Source of the DNA: Bifidobacterium breve DSM 20213 = JCM 1192
GTDB lineage: Bacteria > Actinomycetota > Actinomycetes > Actinomycetales > Bifidobacteriaceae
DNA: 64,000 nucleotides
Reading direction: 5' to 3'
Assembly: GCF_001025175.1 (NCBI RefSeq)
Contig: NZ_AP012324.1
Span: forward strand, 1,674,001-1,738,000
Shown here: positions 35,967 through 44,985 of the stretch, in pieces
Layout of the letters: each line of letters starts with the position of its first letter
How positions within the stretch are numbered: position 1 is the first letter of the stretch
Position numbers and translations under genes: made by a program
Notes under the pieces: model-generated
The model's database searches: none
What the model was told of the DNA's origin: nothing
The model's input: only the letters and a program-made list of their open reading frames with translations

Positions 35967-36496
35967 TCGTTCTCCTCCTTCGTGTTAGCAACCTCCGCTC
36001 CGTCTTGATCGGGAGCCATCACCACAGGTGACTGAGGGAGTGTTTGATGTTCAAATTCATGTTGTGCGCGGTCGATGTTCGCGCGCATGCGACTGACGTA
36101 GTCACGTAGGGCTGCTTTCTCGCTTTCGGAAAAGCCATCAACCAACAGACGTTCGACGCGTTCGCCGTTCGCTTTGAGATCGGCGACGATGGCGTCCGCC
36201 TTATCGGTCAGGACGATACGCTTACAACGGGCATCATGCGCCACCGATTCGCGGGCAATAAGCCCTTTCTTTTCCATAAGCGCCAGCACGCGCGAAGCGG
36301 TGGAGCGGGTGATACAGAACTTCTGTTCGATGGTGTGCTGGTAGATTTCACGATTCCGGTTACGAGCCAGGAACATGATGATATGCGCGTTGCCGCCAGT
36401 GGTCTCCTTAGCGGAAAGCGGCATGCTCTCACCGAGATAGCGGTCGACGGCTTTGGTCACCGCACGCATCTCAATGCTGAGAATATGCTGATCCAT
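35963..36496 (-). CDS. MarR family transcriptional regulator
   Basis: This 177-aa winged-helix regulator has the recognition helix region ITRSTASRVLALMEKKGLIAR (about 65-85) and the wing that follows. ATG 36496 has GGAGG 3 bases upstream; an in-frame ATG at 36511 overlaps the SD and is less likely. It is the first gene of the marR-ABC-ABC operon and probably represses it from three palindromes just upstream. The C-terminal tail carries acidic and Glu-rich stretches. Ligand unknown. Confidence 0.88.
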   Translation of the reverse strand: MDQHILSIEMRAVTKAVDRYLGESMPLSAKETTGGNAHIIMFLARNRNREIYQHTIEQKFCITRSTASRVLALMEKKGLIARESVAHDARCKRIVLTDKADAIVADLKANGERVERLLVDGFSESEKAALRDYVSRMRANIDRAQHEFEHQTLPQSPVVMAPDQDGAEVANTKEENE

Positions 36497-36545
36497 TGTC
36501 CTCCGTACCATGCGAGGCCGTGCGCGTATGCGCCTTCACCCCACA

Positions 36546-36628
36546 TTGTTGCATACGCAACAATTCATGATAAAGAGACCCATATACAACAGTTGCATAT
36601 ACAACAATCGGCGTGTTGCCTAGACAAC
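36546..36628. promoter_or_regulatory. Three MarR-type operators (GTTG-N6-CAAC)
   Basis: GTTGCATACGCAAC (36548-36561, inside the longer TTGTTGCATACGCAACAA), GTTGCATATACAAC (36592-36605) and GTTGCCTAGACAAC (36615-36628) share the same half-sites and spacing. They sit 52 to 132 bases before the marR start. Confidence 0.75.
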
Positions 36629-36651
36629 GAATCCCACATATGCCCTATACA

Positions 36652-36698
36652 CAAACTGGCTCCCTTCTCTGAATCTCAGAAAAGGGAGCCGGCAGTTT
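36652..36698 (-). terminator. Terminator after the first GH3 gene
   Basis: GGCTCCCTT (36658-36666) pairs with AAGGGAGCC (36682-36690), with flanking AAACTG and CAGTTT arms that can extend the stem. It lies just past the minus-strand stop at 36707. Confidence 0.75.
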
Positions 36699-36706
36699 GC
36701 GTAGTA

Positions 36707-38980
36707 TTACTTGCTCAGCTTGGCGTACTCGTCGAGCATGAAGGCGGTGATTTTCTTGCCGCCTTCGCCCAGCAGGGTGGGCAGCGAGTTGATGGGCATG
36801 GAGTTGAGGAACATGCGCATCATCGCATTATCCGGAAGCTTCGGCAGCTCGCCGGCCTCGCCGGCGGCGGCCACGGCGGCCACGATCTTGGCGCCGAACG
36901 GATCGGCCTCCCACTCGCCGTAGGTGGACCATTCGGTGAGCGGCTGGGTCTTGCCGTCGCCATCGAGGGCCACGGTCACGGTCTCCGCAATATCGCGCGA
37001 GCTGGTGCCAACTTCGATGGCGTATTCGCCAGACTCCACATGCCAGTCGTTATACTTTTCGGACCAGTAGGCGAACGCGCGCTCATCAAGGTCGATGGTC
37101 ACGGTCTTGGACTCACCGGCCTTGAGGAACACCTTGGTGAAGCCCTTGAGCTCGTGCTTCGGGCGAGCCACGTCGGCCTTGCCCGGAGCCACATACACCT
37201 GCACGGTTTCGGCAGCGTCCACATCGGAGGTGTTGGTCACGGTGGCGGTCACGGTGGCGGTGTTCGCGCCGGTCTTGGCGACGGCGACACCGGTGATCTC
37301 GAACGTGGCGTAGCTCAGGCCGTAGCCGAACGGGTAGTCGACAGCCTTGCCGTAGGTGTCGTAGTAGCGGTAACCGACGAACACGCCCTCGCCGTAGTCG
37401 ACGTGGCCTTCCTCGCCCGGCCAGTTCAGCATGCTCGGGTCATCGTTGATGTCCAGCGGAATCGACTGGGCGAGCTTGCCGGACGGGCTGACCTGGCCGA
37501 AAATCACATCGGCGAGCGCCGGGCCACCGGACTGGCCGAGCAACCAGGATTCGAGGATGCCCTTGGCGTTCTTGGCCCACGGGGCCACGGTGATCACGGA
37601 ACCGTTGGACAGCACGACCACGACGTTCTTGTTTGCGGCGGCGACCTGTTCGAGTAGGGTGATCTGCTTGGCGGGCATGTCGAGGGTGTCGCGGTCGAAG
37701 CCCTCGGATTCCGCGGCTTCCGGCAAGCCCAGGAACATGAGGACAACGTCGGCGTTCTTGGCGGTTTCCACGGCTTCGGATTCGAGGGCCGGGTCGGCCG
37801 GTTCCAGATCGAGCGTGAAGCCGGGGGCGAAGTCGGCCTTGATGCCGCGCTCGGCGAGCGTGTCGAGGAAGCTGGTCATCTTGGCGGGGGTGATGTGGGA
37901 GGATCCGCCGCCCTGGTAGCGCGGGGTGCGGGCGAATTCGCCGATAACGGCGATCTTCTGGGGCGTGGCGGACGGATTGGCGACTGGACCGGCGTTCAGC
38001 GGCAGAATCGCATCATCGTTCTTGAGCATCACAATGGATTCAATAGCGGCCTGATGGGCGACTTCATCGTGGACGTCCACATCGAAACGGTAATTATCGA
38101 TGCTCATTGCAGCGCGGGTCTTGTTTACCAAGTCAATCATGCCCTGAGCCATACGATCGAGCTGGGCGGGGGTGATTCGGCCGTCGCGGACGGCGTAGAC
38201 AATTTGGTCGTCGGTGTAGCTCGGCGGCATCTCCAGATTCAGGCCTGCATTCAGGGAGGCCCCACGGTCATGATCGGCGCCCCAATCGGACATGACGATG
38301 CCCTCGAAGCCCCATTCGTCGCGCAGCACGTTGGTCAGCAGCCAGTGGTTCTGTGCGGAATGCACGCCGTTGATGCGGTTGTAGGAGCACATGATGGTCC
38401 ACGGCTGAGCTTTCTTGACGATGTACTCGAAGGCCGGGAAGTAAATTTCGCGCAGGGCGCGCGGGCTGATGCGGGCATCGACGCGCAGACGGTCGGTTTC
38501 CTGATTGTTGGCGGCGAAGTGCTTGAGCGACGTGCCCACGCCCTTGGACTGCACGCCTTCAACAATGCCAATGGCTTCATGACCAGCCAAGTACGGGTCT
38601 TCGGACCAGTATTCGAAGCAGCGGCCACCGAGCGGGTTGCGCTTGATATTGACGCCGGGGCCAAGAATCACAGCCACCTTTTCTTGAATGCACTCCTCAG
38701 CCATCGCCTCACCAACCTTGTGAATGAGCTCAGGATTCCAAGAGCTGGACAAGCCGGCGGCCGGCGGGAAGCAGGTAGCGGGCACGGAGTCGTCAAGGTC
38801 GGTCTCACCGGTGCTGGAGGCCAGGGACTTCCTCAGACCGTGAGGACCGTCAGTGATCATGTAGCCTGGGATGCCTTTGGACTCCACGCCCTGCAGATGC
38901 CAGGCGTCGCCGCCGGAGGTGAGGGATGCCTTCTCTTCCAGGGTCAGATCCTTGACGGACGGGTAGGTGGACTCGCTCAT
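36707..38980 (-). CDS. Glycoside hydrolase family 3 (beta-glucosidase-like)
   Basis: This 757-aa cytoplasmic glycosidase (no signal peptide) removes sugars from the non-reducing end of beta-linked oligosaccharides. The GH3 N-terminal barrel holds the nucleophile Asp in VMSDWGAD (about 233). A C-terminal sandwich domain and a fibronectin III-like domain (about 560-700) follow. KHFAANNQE is the substrate-binding loop. It is divergent from a TetR regulator, with a palindrome (39135-39148) between them. Substrate specificity (glucoside, xyloside, other) is not readable. Confidence 0.9.
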   Translation of the reverse strand: MSESTYPSVKDLTLEEKASLTSGGDAWHLQGVESKGIPGYMITDGPHGLRKSLASSTGETDLDDSVPATCFPPAAGLSSSWNPELIHKVGEAMAEECIQEKVAVILGPGVNIKRNPLGGRCFEYWSEDPYLAGHEAIGIVEGVQSKGVGTSLKHFAANNQETDRLRVDARISPRALREIYFPAFEYIVKKAQPWTIMCSYNRINGVHSAQNHWLLTNVLRDEWGFEGIVMSDWGADHDRGASLNAGLNLEMPPSYTDDQIVYAVRDGRITPAQLDRMAQGMIDLVNKTRAAMSIDNYRFDVDVHDEVAHQAAIESIVMLKNDDAILPLNAGPVANPSATPQKIAVIGEFARTPRYQGGGSSHITPAKMTSFLDTLAERGIKADFAPGFTLDLEPADPALESEAVETAKNADVVLMFLGLPEAAESEGFDRDTLDMPAKQITLLEQVAAANKNVVVVLSNGSVITVAPWAKNAKGILESWLLGQSGGPALADVIFGQVSPSGKLAQSIPLDINDDPSMLNWPGEEGHVDYGEGVFVGYRYYDTYGKAVDYPFGYGLSYATFEITGVAVAKTGANTATVTATVTNTSDVDAAETVQVYVAPGKADVARPKHELKGFTKVFLKAGESKTVTIDLDERAFAYWSEKYNDWHVESGEYAIEVGTSSRDIAETVTVALDGDGKTQPLTEWSTYGEWEADPFGAKIVAAVAAAGEAGELPKLPDNAMMRMFLNSMPINSLPTLLGEGGKKITAFMLDEYAKLSK

Positions 38981-39134
38981 GTTGCCTCTTTCCTTAGGTT
39001 GTGCGGTTGTTGTTGCGTTGTTTCGTTGTCGTGTTGTGTTCGTCGTTGTGTGTCGTTTCCGGCCCAGTAGGGTTGCTGTTGGTTTGGAACGTTGGCTGAG
39101 GTTCCTCCACGAACCTCAGTCGTCGCTTTTCTCG

Positions 39135-39148
39135 ACCAACCGGTTGGT
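39135..39148. promoter_or_regulatory. TetR-type operator between GH3 and tetR (first pair)
   Basis: ACCAACCGGTTGGT is a perfect 14-bp palindrome. A related palindrome, TACCAATTGGTA, precedes the second GH3 gene at 44832-44843. Both are next to paralogous TetR genes. Confidence 0.7.
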
Positions 39149-39226
39149 AGGTAGATTATCAAAATCTGTGTCACAACACACCGAAATCATTTGGAATCAC
39201 TACTAACCGACCGTAAGGTTAACTGT

Positions 39227-39814
39227 ATGAACGCCCCCTCCCCTACCGATACCGATCGTCGTACCACGATTCTCGACGCCGCCGTCGAATCGTTCGGCAA
39301 GCTCGGCTATTACGGCACGTCACTGCAACGCATCGCCACCGAAGTGGGGCTTACCAAGGCCGGAGTGCTGCATTACGTGGGCAGCAAGGAGGGACTGCTC
39401 GATCTGGCGCTGACCGAGGAATACGACCGGGTCACCGAATCGATCAATGCCGCGATGGTCGCCCAAGAGCGCCCGCTTATCGCGGATATGTGGCGTCAGG
39501 TGGTGGCGGTGAACAACAAGAGGCCCGCACTGGTGCACATGTTCTCCACACTGAGCGCCGAGGCACTTGACCCGACCCACCCCGCGCACGATTATTTCGC
39601 CGACCGCGAGCGCCGCACGGTCACCATGGCGCTCAACATCAACTGGGCCGTGCCGCAAGGCGTCAACGTCGAACATGTGCTGCAGGCCGGATTCTCGATG
39701 ATGGACGGCCTTCAGCTGCGCTGGCTGCGCACCCCCGGCCAGGACCTCAACGCCATGTGGGCCGATTGTGAGGGCGTGCTGATGCCTTTGCCCCTGTGGG
39801 ACGGGTATCGCTGA
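39227..39814 (+). CDS. TetR family regulator (paired with first GH3)
   Basis: This 195-aa repressor has the helix-turn-helix at TSLQRIATEVGLTKAGVLHYV (about 32-52). It closely resembles the regulator at 44986-45624, sharing FSMMDGLQLRWLR-like and WDGYR C-terminal ends. ATG 39227 with TAAGG upstream is preferred to an earlier Met at 39191. It is divergent from GH3 and most likely controls it through the palindrome at 39135-39148. A sugar-derived inducer is inferred. Confidence 0.85.
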   Translation: MNAPSPTDTDRRTTILDAAVESFGKLGYYGTSLQRIATEVGLTKAGVLHYVGSKEGLLDLALTEEYDRVTESINAAMVAQERPLIADMWRQVVAVNNKRPALVHMFSTLSAEALDPTHPAHDYFADRERRTVTMALNINWAVPQGVNVEHVLQAGFSMMDGLQLRWLRTPGQDLNAMWADCEGVLMPLPLWDGYR

Positions 39815-39892
39815 GCGTTACAGTTGCGATTCATACCCATCGCGTAAATGTGGCTGTAGCCGAGACTGCCGTTGTCCCGAGCGGCGCTAACT

Positions 39893-40117
39893 TGCCAAGC
39901 GCTGGCAGTTTGGCCTCACTCAGTACAAATAATCGCGCCAAGCTGCCAGTGTTTGGCAGGCTAGCGCCACAAAACCGCCATTCAACGGCGCCAAACTGCC
40001 ACTCCTTGGCAGAATAGCACCGCACAGACGTCACTCTGCGGCGTCAACCTGCCAAGAACTGGCAGTTTGGCGCCGCAGATATTCCGTCAGTGTCGCCATC
40101 TTGCCAGAGCTTGGCAA
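39893..40117. repeat. Array of five palindromes with about 52-bp period
   Basis: The units are centred on inverted repeats at 39893-39907, 39943-39959, 39996-40012, 40049-40065 and 40101-40117. They take the form TGCCA-N-TTGGCA or TGCCAA-N-TGGCA, and several sit in a wider palindrome with GGCGCC arms. Spacing between starts is 50-53 bases. The last two units fall in the 3' end of the GH5 gene. No function is known to me. Confidence 0.8.
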
Positions 40118-41299
40118 CTTAGCGCCGCCAAACATACCCTGAAGCCCCCAGGCCATCCAACCGGCGTGCCAAACGTGGGTGAGGTCCCATGGGTCGAGCC
40201 GTGACGTGTCGGATTGCGGGTCGATAGTGGGCAGGAAAGCGCGATTGCCGCGCAGTTGGTAGCTCCAGTAGATCTGCCCGGCAGATGCGCTCCACGCTTT
40301 GCGCTGCATGGCGGCGACCTCGCGATAGACGGCATTCCTCGCTGAAGGGGTTCGGTTCACCAGATTGTTGGCCACGCACCACTCCCCTACGATCACCGGC
40401 GTATAGCGCGCGGCCCGGCGGATGCAGCATTCGTTCCAGCGCACGAACAAGCGATACCAGCCCATCAGCCACCGATCCGGAATCAGACGGAACAGCGAGA
40501 ATTGTTCGGCCGCAACCAGATAGATATGCGTATCGAGCATGACGCCCCGCATGCCCTCCCGCACAAACCAGTCCCGCCAACGGCCCAGTCGGAAGCCGTC
40601 ATGGAACACGATGGCTTGGTTCTCGGCCAAAATCGGGCGCAACCGGCGATACGACTCACGGTAGAAACGCTTGAGGAACACCATTGGAATCGGCCCACTC
40701 CTCCGTGCTTCAAAGCTATCCTTTGCCTGCCTGCTCGATGACGACGTAGCATACGTCAACCAATCGATCGGCTCATTCAGCACCTCGATACCGAACAGCG
40801 CCGCGCGATCACGGTACCGTTTGGCCAAACGAGTCAGCACATCCAGCGCATAGGCGACCGCTCGCGGGCTATGATGCCAGCGCACCACGCCGGTGAGGCC
40901 GCCATTGTCGAATCCGTTCTGTGAGCCGGGCACCGTGTGCAGGTCGATAAGAATCTTGAGACCGGTACGCTCAGCCCAGTCGAACGCCCTGTCCAAGTAC
41001 TCGATGCAGCCCGGATGACCGGACACATCCCCGAAGATAAAATACGGCACAGGAATACGCACCAGATTGCAGCCATGCGCGGCAATGTTCCGAAAATCAG
41101 CTTCAGTGATATACGTGTCGCGATGCCGCGTCAGCAGAGCCTCCAACTCAGCAGACTCCGTAGCCCGATGCAGCCAGATCTCGTCCGCTTCGCCGCTGGC
41201 GGCAAAAATCCCCGGCTTCATCCACTTTTCCAGTACCAGCCAGTTGCCGAGGTTCACCCCATTGATTTGTTCGCCAATGCCCAGCGTGCCCAGTGCCAT
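40031..41299 (-). CDS. Glycoside hydrolase family 5 (exo-beta-1,3-glucanase-like)
   Basis: This 422-aa cytoplasmic enzyme has the GVNLGNWLVLEKWM opening typical of GH5_9-like glucanases. The acid/base Glu is in EVLNEP and the nucleophile Glu in VIVGEW. The ATG at 41299 is chosen; a GTG 9 bases earlier is also possible. The last 30 or so residues (from about GAKLPSSGKMATLTE) are translated repeat sequence from the 52-bp palindrome array, so the natural end may have been replaced. It sits between a TetR gene and a HepT/MntA pair. Substrate is inferred from the family. Confidence 0.8.
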   Translation of the reverse strand: MALGTLGIGEQINGVNLGNWLVLEKWMKPGIFAASGEADEIWLHRATESAELEALLTRHRDTYITEADFRNIAAHGCNLVRIPVPYFIFGDVSGHPGCIEYLDRAFDWAERTGLKILIDLHTVPGSQNGFDNGGLTGVVRWHHSPRAVAYALDVLTRLAKRYRDRAALFGIEVLNEPIDWLTYATSSSSRQAKDSFEARRSGPIPMVFLKRFYRESYRRLRPILAENQAIVFHDGFRLGRWRDWFVREGMRGVMLDTHIYLVAAEQFSLFRLIPDRWLMGWYRLFVRWNECCIRRAARYTPVIVGEWCVANNLVNRTPSARNAVYREVAAMQRKAWSASAGQIYWSYQLRGNRAFLPTIDPQSDTSRLDPWDLTHVWHAGWMAWGLQGMFGGAKLPSSGKMATLTEYLRRQTASSWQVDAAE

Positions 41300-41313
41300 T
41301 AATGTCACCCGCG

Positions 41314-41715
41314 CTAATCGTTCAATGCTTCGCCGTAACGAACGACCAACCCCTGATTCACACGCTCAAATTCGGGGATGTAATCAACGATGATGGCATC
41401 TACAAGACGCCGGGCGCGTTCCTCATCGTAGATATGAGCAGAATCATTGCGATCGCGCAGCATACGCAGCCACAACGATTCGTCCATGAAATCGTAATAT
41501 TGGAAAGCGGTTTTGAGCACATCTCGCGGAGAACCGGAAGCGGAAACAGGGTCTCCCTCATAAGCCAGCAGCGCCTTGAACAGTTTCCAACCAAGCTCAA
41601 ACTGCAACTCGAACTTGTCAATGATGCCGCTCTGGATGAAATCATTGCTGAGATCCTGTTCGGGAGCCTTGCGCAGCGACTTCAGTGCGGAAACGTAATT
41701 CTCATATTTTTTCAT
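41314..41715 (-). CDS. HepT-like protein (nucleotidyltransferase partner)
   Basis: This 133-aa four-helix protein of the HI0074/HepT family has the RX4HXY motif as RNDSAHIY (about 87-94), known in HepT ribonucleases. Phe/Leu-rich helices (FELQFELGWKLFKALL) give the usual core. Its ATG at 41715 follows GAAAGG and overlaps the end of the nucleotidyltransferase gene by 14 bases. In known pairs the MntA partner adds AMP groups to HepT and blocks it, so a toxin-antitoxin role is plausible. No assay evidence exists here. Confidence 0.75.
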   Translation of the reverse strand: MKKYENYVSALKSLRKAPEQDLSNDFIQSGIIDKFELQFELGWKLFKALLAYEGDPVSASGSPRDVLKTAFQYYDFMDESLWLRMLRDRNDSAHIYDEERARRLVDAIIVDYIPEFERVNQGLVVRYGEALND

Positions 41716-41989
41716 ACAATACCTTTCCGCTACGCTCAATCTCCGCCCTCAGCGATGAAGAAATCGGCTCATCCAGATTAATGACATCAACTTTAAGCAG
41801 TGACCACAGATTGTCCTGAAGGTTCTGCTCCAAGCGATTGAAATCGGGGCAACCGGCCACGGCAAGATCGATATCGCTTTTAGGCCGGTTCACACCCTTT
41901 GCGCGAGAACCGAACAGCACGACCTTGCGAGCGCCGGCATCAGCGGCGAACGTACGAATCTGTTCGTACACGTGCTCAATAGGAACCAT
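41702..41989 (-). CDS. MntA-like nucleotidyltransferase
   Basis: This 95-aa minimal nucleotidyltransferase has the complete GSX10DXD motif (GSRAKG ... SDID, about 27-41), the metal and nucleotide site of the MNT family. ATG 41989 follows GGGAGG; Met codons further upstream to 42040 lack such a site. It is encoded before its HepT partner with a 14-base overlap. MntA acts as antitoxin in related pairs. It may also be a simple housekeeping transferase, but the order and the paired motifs favour a toxin-antitoxin unit. Confidence 0.78.
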   Translation of the reverse strand: MVPIEHVYEQIRTFAADAGARKVVLFGSRAKGVNRPKSDIDLAVAGCPDFNRLEQNLQDNLWSLLKVDVINLDEPISSSLRAEIERSGKVLYEKI

Positions 41990-42169
41990 GACGCCTCCCG
42001 CCGTATGCAGAAAATCCCGGACCACCCGCGCTTCCATCATACGGCCGCGGCCCGCTCACCGCACGGAGCTCGAACCACCCGAACGCGGCGACGCAGTTGC
42101 GGGAGGCGGGCTGGCGCTGTAGGGTGTGCGGGAAGTTCCTGACGCCTTTTTTTCAGGAGGTGAATCCTC

Positions 42170-42326
42170 ATGTTCACCACGTTTTCTCTGGCCGTTATTC
42201 TCGACTGCACCGTACGCATCGTGCTTGGCACGGCATTGGGCGCACTGATAGGGCTCGAACGCCAGTTGCGCGCCCGAAGTGCTCGGCGTGCGCTGGGATG
42301 TGGAGCACATCACCACGTCCGATTGA
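42170..42326 (+). pseudogene. mgtC/sapB remnant with internal deletion
   Basis: A good ribosome site (CAGGAGGTG) precedes the ATG at 42170. The first 35 residues (VRIVLGTALGALIGLERQL) are the N-terminus of an MgtC-family membrane protein. The frame then shifts, and in another frame GVRWDVEHITTSD resembles an MgtC C-terminal end, stopping at 42326. The middle of the gene is missing. It is probably not functional; the strong ribosome site suggests recent decay. Confidence 0.55.
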
Positions 42327-42363
42327 CGCCGGCCGGCGGCGACGCAACAGCGCAACAAACCGA

Positions 42364-42398
42364 AAAGCGGGATGCGACATCGAGCCGCATCCCGCTTT
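42364..42398. terminator. Bidirectional terminator after the second GH3 gene
   Basis: AAAGCGGGATGCG (42364-42376) pairs perfectly with CGCATCCCGCTTT (42386-42398) around a 9-base loop. It lies 28 bases past the GH3 stop. Confidence 0.85.
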
Positions 42399-42426
42399 GC
42401 CATTACCGAGCCGTTGCCTGACTCAT

Positions 42427-44790
42427 CTACGCCACGGTGAACGTGGTGCGCTTCAAATCCTCACGGCGCGAGGAGTGGCCGATGAGCAGTTCGAATTCGC
42501 CGGGCTCGACGATGCGGTTGGCGTCCGGATCCACGATCGTGCAGTTCGCCACCGGGATCTCGAAGGCGACGGTCTTGGTCTCGCCGGGCTCCAGTGCGAC
42601 GCGCTGGAACGCCTTCAATTCGCGGTCGGTCCAGCTGTAGGAGGTCACGATGTCGCCGATGTAGGCCTGCACGATCTCCACGCCGGCGCGCTCGCCGGTG
42701 TTGGTGAGGGTGATTTCGGCGCGTACAGTGTCGGTTTCGGCAAAGGTGCCGTCGGCATTGCTTGCGCCGCCCACGATGGTCGGTTCGCCGTATGCGAACG
42801 TCGTGTAGCTCAGGCCTTCGCCGAACGCGAACGCCGGATCCTGGGTGAGGTCGGCGTACCGGTCGCCGTGCTGGCCGCGGATCTGGTTGTAGTAGACCGG
42901 CAGCTGGCCCGCGTGGCGCGGGAAGGTGATCGGCAGTCGGCCCGACGGGTTGGTCAGACCCAGGATGATTTCGGCGATGGCCTGGCCGCCGCGCATGCCC
43001 GGGTTCGGCGCCCACAGGATGGAGCCGGTGCCGGTTTCAGGGTCGCTGACGCGCTTGGCGAACACGCCATACTCCCCCACGATGGAGGCGGGCAGCACCT
43101 GCGGCTTGGAGCTGATGAGCACGGTGACCATCGGCTTGCCGGTTTCGCGCGAGACGGCGGCGAGCGCGTCGAGCAGGGCGTTCTGGCCGCCGAGCAGTTC
43201 GAGCGTGGCGGTGGAGCAGGTTTCGCCGACCAGCTGGACCACGTCGCCGACCACGGCCACGATCAGATCGGACTGGCGGGCGTTGGCCACGGCCTCGTCG
43301 ATCAGGGCCTGGTCCACGGCGGCGGAGACGCCGATCTTCGGGCGGGGCTGGCCGTCCGGGTAGAACTCGCCTGCGGGGTCGGGCACGAGGTCGATGACGT
43401 TCGCGCCGCGCGAGTAGACGACCTCGCAATCGTCGGCGGCGAGCTGGATCAGGCCGTCGAGCACGGTGGCGATCATATCGCGCGGCTGGCCGTCCGGCAT
43501 CCAGGAAACCTGACCGGAGTTGCCGGTCCAGTCGCCGAGCTGGTTCTGGGCGTCGTCGGCGAGCGGACCTACCACGGCGATGCGCTTGGCCGTGTTCGCG
43601 GCGAACGGCAGGGTGCCGTCGTTGCGCAGCAGGGCGACGGATTCGCGGGCGAGTTCCAGGTTGATTTGCTGGTGTTCGGCCGAACCGATGACTGCCTTGA
43701 TGCGTTCGGCGTCCGGCAGACGCGGGTCTTCGAACAAGCCGAGGCGGAATTTCAGAGCTAGGATGCGAGCTACTGCGTCATCAATCAGGGATTCGTCGAG
43801 CAGACCGGTTTTTACGGCTTCGATGGCACCCTCGTAGAACTGCGGGGTGGTCATGACCAGGTCGTTGCCGGCCTTGACCGCGTCTGCCGCGGCGTGCACG
43901 TAATCGGGTTTGACGTGCTGCTCCCATACCGAACGGCCGACGTTGTCCCAATCGGTGATCAGCGTGCCGTTGTACTTCCATGCGCCGCGCAGCTTGTCGG
44001 TCAGCAACCATTTGTTGAATGTGACCGGCACGCCTTCAATGGACTCGTAACCCAGCATGAACGTACCGCAACCTTCTTTGGCCACGCGCTCGAACGGCGG
44101 CAGGAACCAGGATTCGAGCTTGCGGTGGGAGAGGTCCGCTTCGGAGGCGTCGCGGCCGCCTTGGGTTTCGGAATAGCCGGCGAAATGTTTGGCGCAGGCC
44201 AGGATTGCGTTCTTTGGCAGTTCCTCACCGGCCTTGGCACCGCCTTGATAGCCCTTGACCATGGCGGAGGCGAGTTCGCCGATCAACATCGGGTCTTCGC
44301 CGAAAGTCTCATCCACACGCCCCCAACGGGTATCTCGGGCGATGCACAACACAGGAGAAAACGTCCAATGTACACCGGTACAAGAGACCTCCTCGGCGGT
44401 AGCACGGCCGGCGGCCTTGACCTTGTCCGGATCCCAGCTGACAGCCATGCCGAGCTGGGACGGGAAAATAGTGGCGCCCGGCCAGAAGGAGTATCCATGG
44501 ATGCAGTCATCTCCGATAATCAACGGGATGCCCAGACGCGTCTTCTCATTGACGGTCTTGGCGGCACGAGATAAATCCTCGGGGCTGGTATGCAGAATGG
44601 ATCCGACATGCTTATTCACGATGAGATCCTCAAGATCGCCGCCGCGGGCGTCAAGCTGCATCATCTGGCCGACCTTCTCTTCAAGTGTCATACGAGAGAG
44701 CAAGTCGGCGATTCGCTCACCAGCGGGCAAATCAGGATTCTTGTACGGTAAGGTTTCAGCAGTTGCGGCAGGCGTAGTGTTGTCGGTCAT
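42427..44790 (-). CDS. Glycoside hydrolase family 3, second copy
   Basis: This 787-aa cytoplasmic GH3 enzyme has the nucleophile Asp in LITDWDNVGRS (about 281), the KHFAGYSET loop, and a C-terminal fibronectin III-like domain (about 690-780). It differs clearly from the other GH3 at 36707-38980, so it is a paralogue with probable different specificity. It is preceded by a TetR gene in the same orientation and by the palindrome TACCAATTGGTA (44832-44843). Confidence 0.9.
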   Translation of the reverse strand: MTDNTTPAATAETLPYKNPDLPAGERIADLLSRMTLEEKVGQMMQLDARGGDLEDLIVNKHVGSILHTSPEDLSRAAKTVNEKTRLGIPLIIGDDCIHGYSFWPGATIFPSQLGMAVSWDPDKVKAAGRATAEEVSCTGVHWTFSPVLCIARDTRWGRVDETFGEDPMLIGELASAMVKGYQGGAKAGEELPKNAILACAKHFAGYSETQGGRDASEADLSHRKLESWFLPPFERVAKEGCGTFMLGYESIEGVPVTFNKWLLTDKLRGAWKYNGTLITDWDNVGRSVWEQHVKPDYVHAAADAVKAGNDLVMTTPQFYEGAIEAVKTGLLDESLIDDAVARILALKFRLGLFEDPRLPDAERIKAVIGSAEHQQINLELARESVALLRNDGTLPFAANTAKRIAVVGPLADDAQNQLGDWTGNSGQVSWMPDGQPRDMIATVLDGLIQLAADDCEVVYSRGANVIDLVPDPAGEFYPDGQPRPKIGVSAAVDQALIDEAVANARQSDLIVAVVGDVVQLVGETCSTATLELLGGQNALLDALAAVSRETGKPMVTVLISSKPQVLPASIVGEYGVFAKRVSDPETGTGSILWAPNPGMRGGQAIAEIILGLTNPSGRLPITFPRHAGQLPVYYNQIRGQHGDRYADLTQDPAFAFGEGLSYTTFAYGEPTIVGGASNADGTFAETDTVRAEITLTNTGERAGVEIVQAYIGDIVTSYSWTDRELKAFQRVALEPGETKTVAFEIPVANCTIVDPDANRIVEPGEFELLIGHSSRREDLKRTTFTVA

Positions 44791-44831
44791 ACGAAGTCGC
44801 TTTCCTCAGTGAAATCGAACAGTTTTTTAAT

Positions 44832-44843
44832 TACCAATTGGTA
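44832..44843. promoter_or_regulatory. TetR-type operator before the second GH3
   Basis: TACCAATTGGTA is a perfect 12-bp palindrome 42 bases before the GH3 start. It is like the ACCAACCGGTTGGT site of the first GH3/TetR pair. Confidence 0.65.
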
Positions 44844-44985
44844 GTTTATCTATTGACAGCATACAACACGCTTATGCCGCGCGCATCACATACACCAAAA
44901 CGACCGTATGTATGCGACCCCTTCGTTCGCCCGCATACTTACTGCCGCTATCAAGCACAAGCCTCGGTTCAAGGCACACAGCGAA

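Noticed and set aside
39831..40034. Small minus-strand ORF with repeating KLPALGKLA-like residues
   Set aside because: The repeats are the translation of the 52-bp palindrome array and not a protein family.
39893..40117. CRISPR array
   Set aside because: The repeated parts are short palindromes with similar, not unique, spacers, and no cas gene is nearby.
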